Positions 6,010 to 6,931 of a stretch of 6,931 bases of DNA are shown here, in pieces. Source of the stretch: Planctomycetaceae bacterium (lineage in GTDB: Bacteria; Planctomycetota; Planctomycetia; Planctomycetales; Planctomycetaceae). The notes below the pieces were generated by a model that saw nothing but the letters and a program-made list of their open reading frames with translations, did not search any database and was not told the DNA's origin. Positions within the stretch are counted from its first letter, which is position 1. Each line of letters opens with the position of its first letter. The position numbers were made by a program, and so were the translations under genes. The stretch is from contig DOCI01000196.1 of assembly GCA_003503535.1 (NCBI GenBank), forward strand, positions 11,004-17,934. Direction: 5' to 3'.

Positions 6010-6931
6010 TCACATCGAATTATTCATGTCAGCCATCCAATCCTGCAACGCTCGGACCTTCGGCGTTGGGTTAGAGGCAAAGGCTTCGAGAGCATCAATC
6101 ACTGCCAGACATCCCGGCAAGGTCGTTACGCAGGGCACACCATAAGCAACAGAGGCGGCTCGAATTCGACCTTCATCTGTTGAAGGGCCGCGTTTACTGG
6201 GCGTGTTAAAGATAAAGGCGATTTCATCGTTTGCCATATAATCGAGCAAGTTCGGACGGCCTTCCTGAACCTTCCTGACAACATGCACTGGAACGTCAGC
6301 CGCCTGCAATGCAGATGCGGTTCCAGAAGTGGCCACGAGTTCGTAACCGAGTTTGCTCAAGCGACGAGCAGGCTCGATGATTCGATCTTTAAACTGACCG
6401 GCCATACTGATAAAGATTTTTCCGCTTTCGGGAATGATTGAACCTGCAGCGATCTGGCTTTTTGCAAAGGCTTCTGCAAAGGTTTCAGAAATCCCCATCA
6501 CCTCGCCGGTCGATAACATTTCAGGGCCGAGAACAATATCGACACCTGGAAAGCGGGAGAATGGAAAGACCGATTCTTTGACAGAAGTATGGTTCGGAAT
6601 TACCTCTGAAGTGACCCCCTGCTCTTTCAGCGAGACACCCGCCATTACTTTAGCGGCGATGCGTGGCAGCGAAATACCCGTGGCTTTAGAAACAAACGGC
6701 GATGTCCGACTGGCTCGTGGATTCACTTCGAGCACATACACATCCATATTGCCATCCTGCTCTTTGACGGCGTACTGAATGTTCATTAAGCCACGAACTT
6801 CGAGCTTTTCTGCTAACGCATAGGTCGCCTGACGGATTTCTTCAATCGTCTTTTCAGGCAGCGAATGTGGTGGAATGGCACAGGCAGAGTCACCCGAGTG
6901 GATCCCGGCCTCTTCGATATGCTCCATGATC
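6010..6931 (-). CDS. carB: Carbamoyl phosphate synthetase large subunit, C-terminal part (5' end outside window)
   Basis: The visible 306 residues are the last part of a protein that is normally about 1,070-1,090 residues long; the gene runs off the right edge. With the small subunit CarA, CarB makes carbamoyl phosphate from glutamine-derived ammonia, bicarbonate and two ATP, feeding arginine and pyrimidine synthesis in the cytoplasm. Counting from the first complete codon, the end of the second ATP-grasp unit is present. It includes HSGDS (11-15), RGLMNIQYAVK and the metal/ATP-binding strand EVNPRASR (E68, N70), followed by VSKATG, GVTSEVIP, FPGVD and LGPEMLSTGEVMG. From about residue 170 the MGS-like allosteric domain follows, with ATSGTA, KVQEGRP and FNTPSKRG in the positions that bind UMP in the E. 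coli enzyme. The order and wording match E. coli CarB closely. The gene ends in TGA at 6012-6010 and converges on the regulator gene. No truncation is evident at the C-terminus. Confidence 0.97.
   Translation of the reverse strand, partial: IMEHIEEAGIHSGDSACAIPPHSLPEKTIEEIRQATYALAEKLEVRGLMNIQYAVKEQDGNMDVYVLEVNPRASRTSPFVSKATGISLPRIAAKVMAGVSLKEQGVTSEVIPNHTSVKESVFPFSRFPGVDIVLGPEMLSTGEVMGISETFAEAFAKSQIAAGSIIPESGKIFISMAGQFKDRIIEPARRLSKLGYELVATSGTASALQAADVPVHVVRKVQEGRPNLLDYMANDEIAFIFNTPSKRGPSTDEGRIRAASVAYGVPCVTTLPGCLAVIDALEAFASNPTPKVRALQDWMADMNNSM

Noticed and set aside
6434..6778. 114-codon plus-strand reading frame inside carB
   Set aside because: It is antisense to the highly conserved ATP-grasp and MGS regions of carB, and its openness follows from carB codon usage.

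Overview
The window most likely comes from a planctomycete with moderate GC content (Gimesia/Rubinisphaera-like is a guess). The main evidence is a DUF1559-type pseudopilin with the H-X9-DG C-terminal motif, a family hugely expanded in Planctomycetes. A Tat-exported Gfo/Idh/MocA oxidoreductase and a response regulator fused to an RsbW-like ATPase domain also fit that group. No rRNA, tRNA, CRISPR array, insertion sequence or phage gene is visible.

Layout. Positions 1-120 hold unassigned sequence with a perfect 13-bp hairpin. A minus-strand gene (1614 to 121) encodes a bitopic membrane protein with a proline-rich spacer and two Ig-like/DUF11-like modules. After a divergent intergenic region, plus-strand genes follow: the DUF1559 pseudopilin (1901-2890), the Tat-signal oxidoreductase (3163-4650) and the REC-HATPase regulator (4920-5885). 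The last gene, on the minus strand and cut by the window edge, is the C-terminal part of carB (carbamoyl phosphate synthetase large subunit, stop at 6010).

Each boundary downstream of a gene carries a strong inverted repeat (55-88, 2941-2974, 4686-4720, 5913-5954). The genes therefore look like separate transcription units, not an operon, and nothing shows that the products work together. carB is housekeeping (arginine and pyrimidine synthesis). The oxidoreductase probably acts in the periplasm on a sugar-like substrate. The pseudopilin and the bitopic protein are envelope proteins. The regulator is probably a phosphorylation-controlled partner-switching protein.

No convincing undescribed multi-gene system was found. 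The points most worth a second look are the REC-HATPase fusion without a phosphatase domain, the TonB-like layout of the 497-residue protein, the altered active-site motif of the oxidoreductase, and possible operator-like repeats upstream of it. Start codons were refined in three places: GTG at 1614, ATG at 1901 instead of 1853, and ATG at 4920 instead of TTG at 4917.
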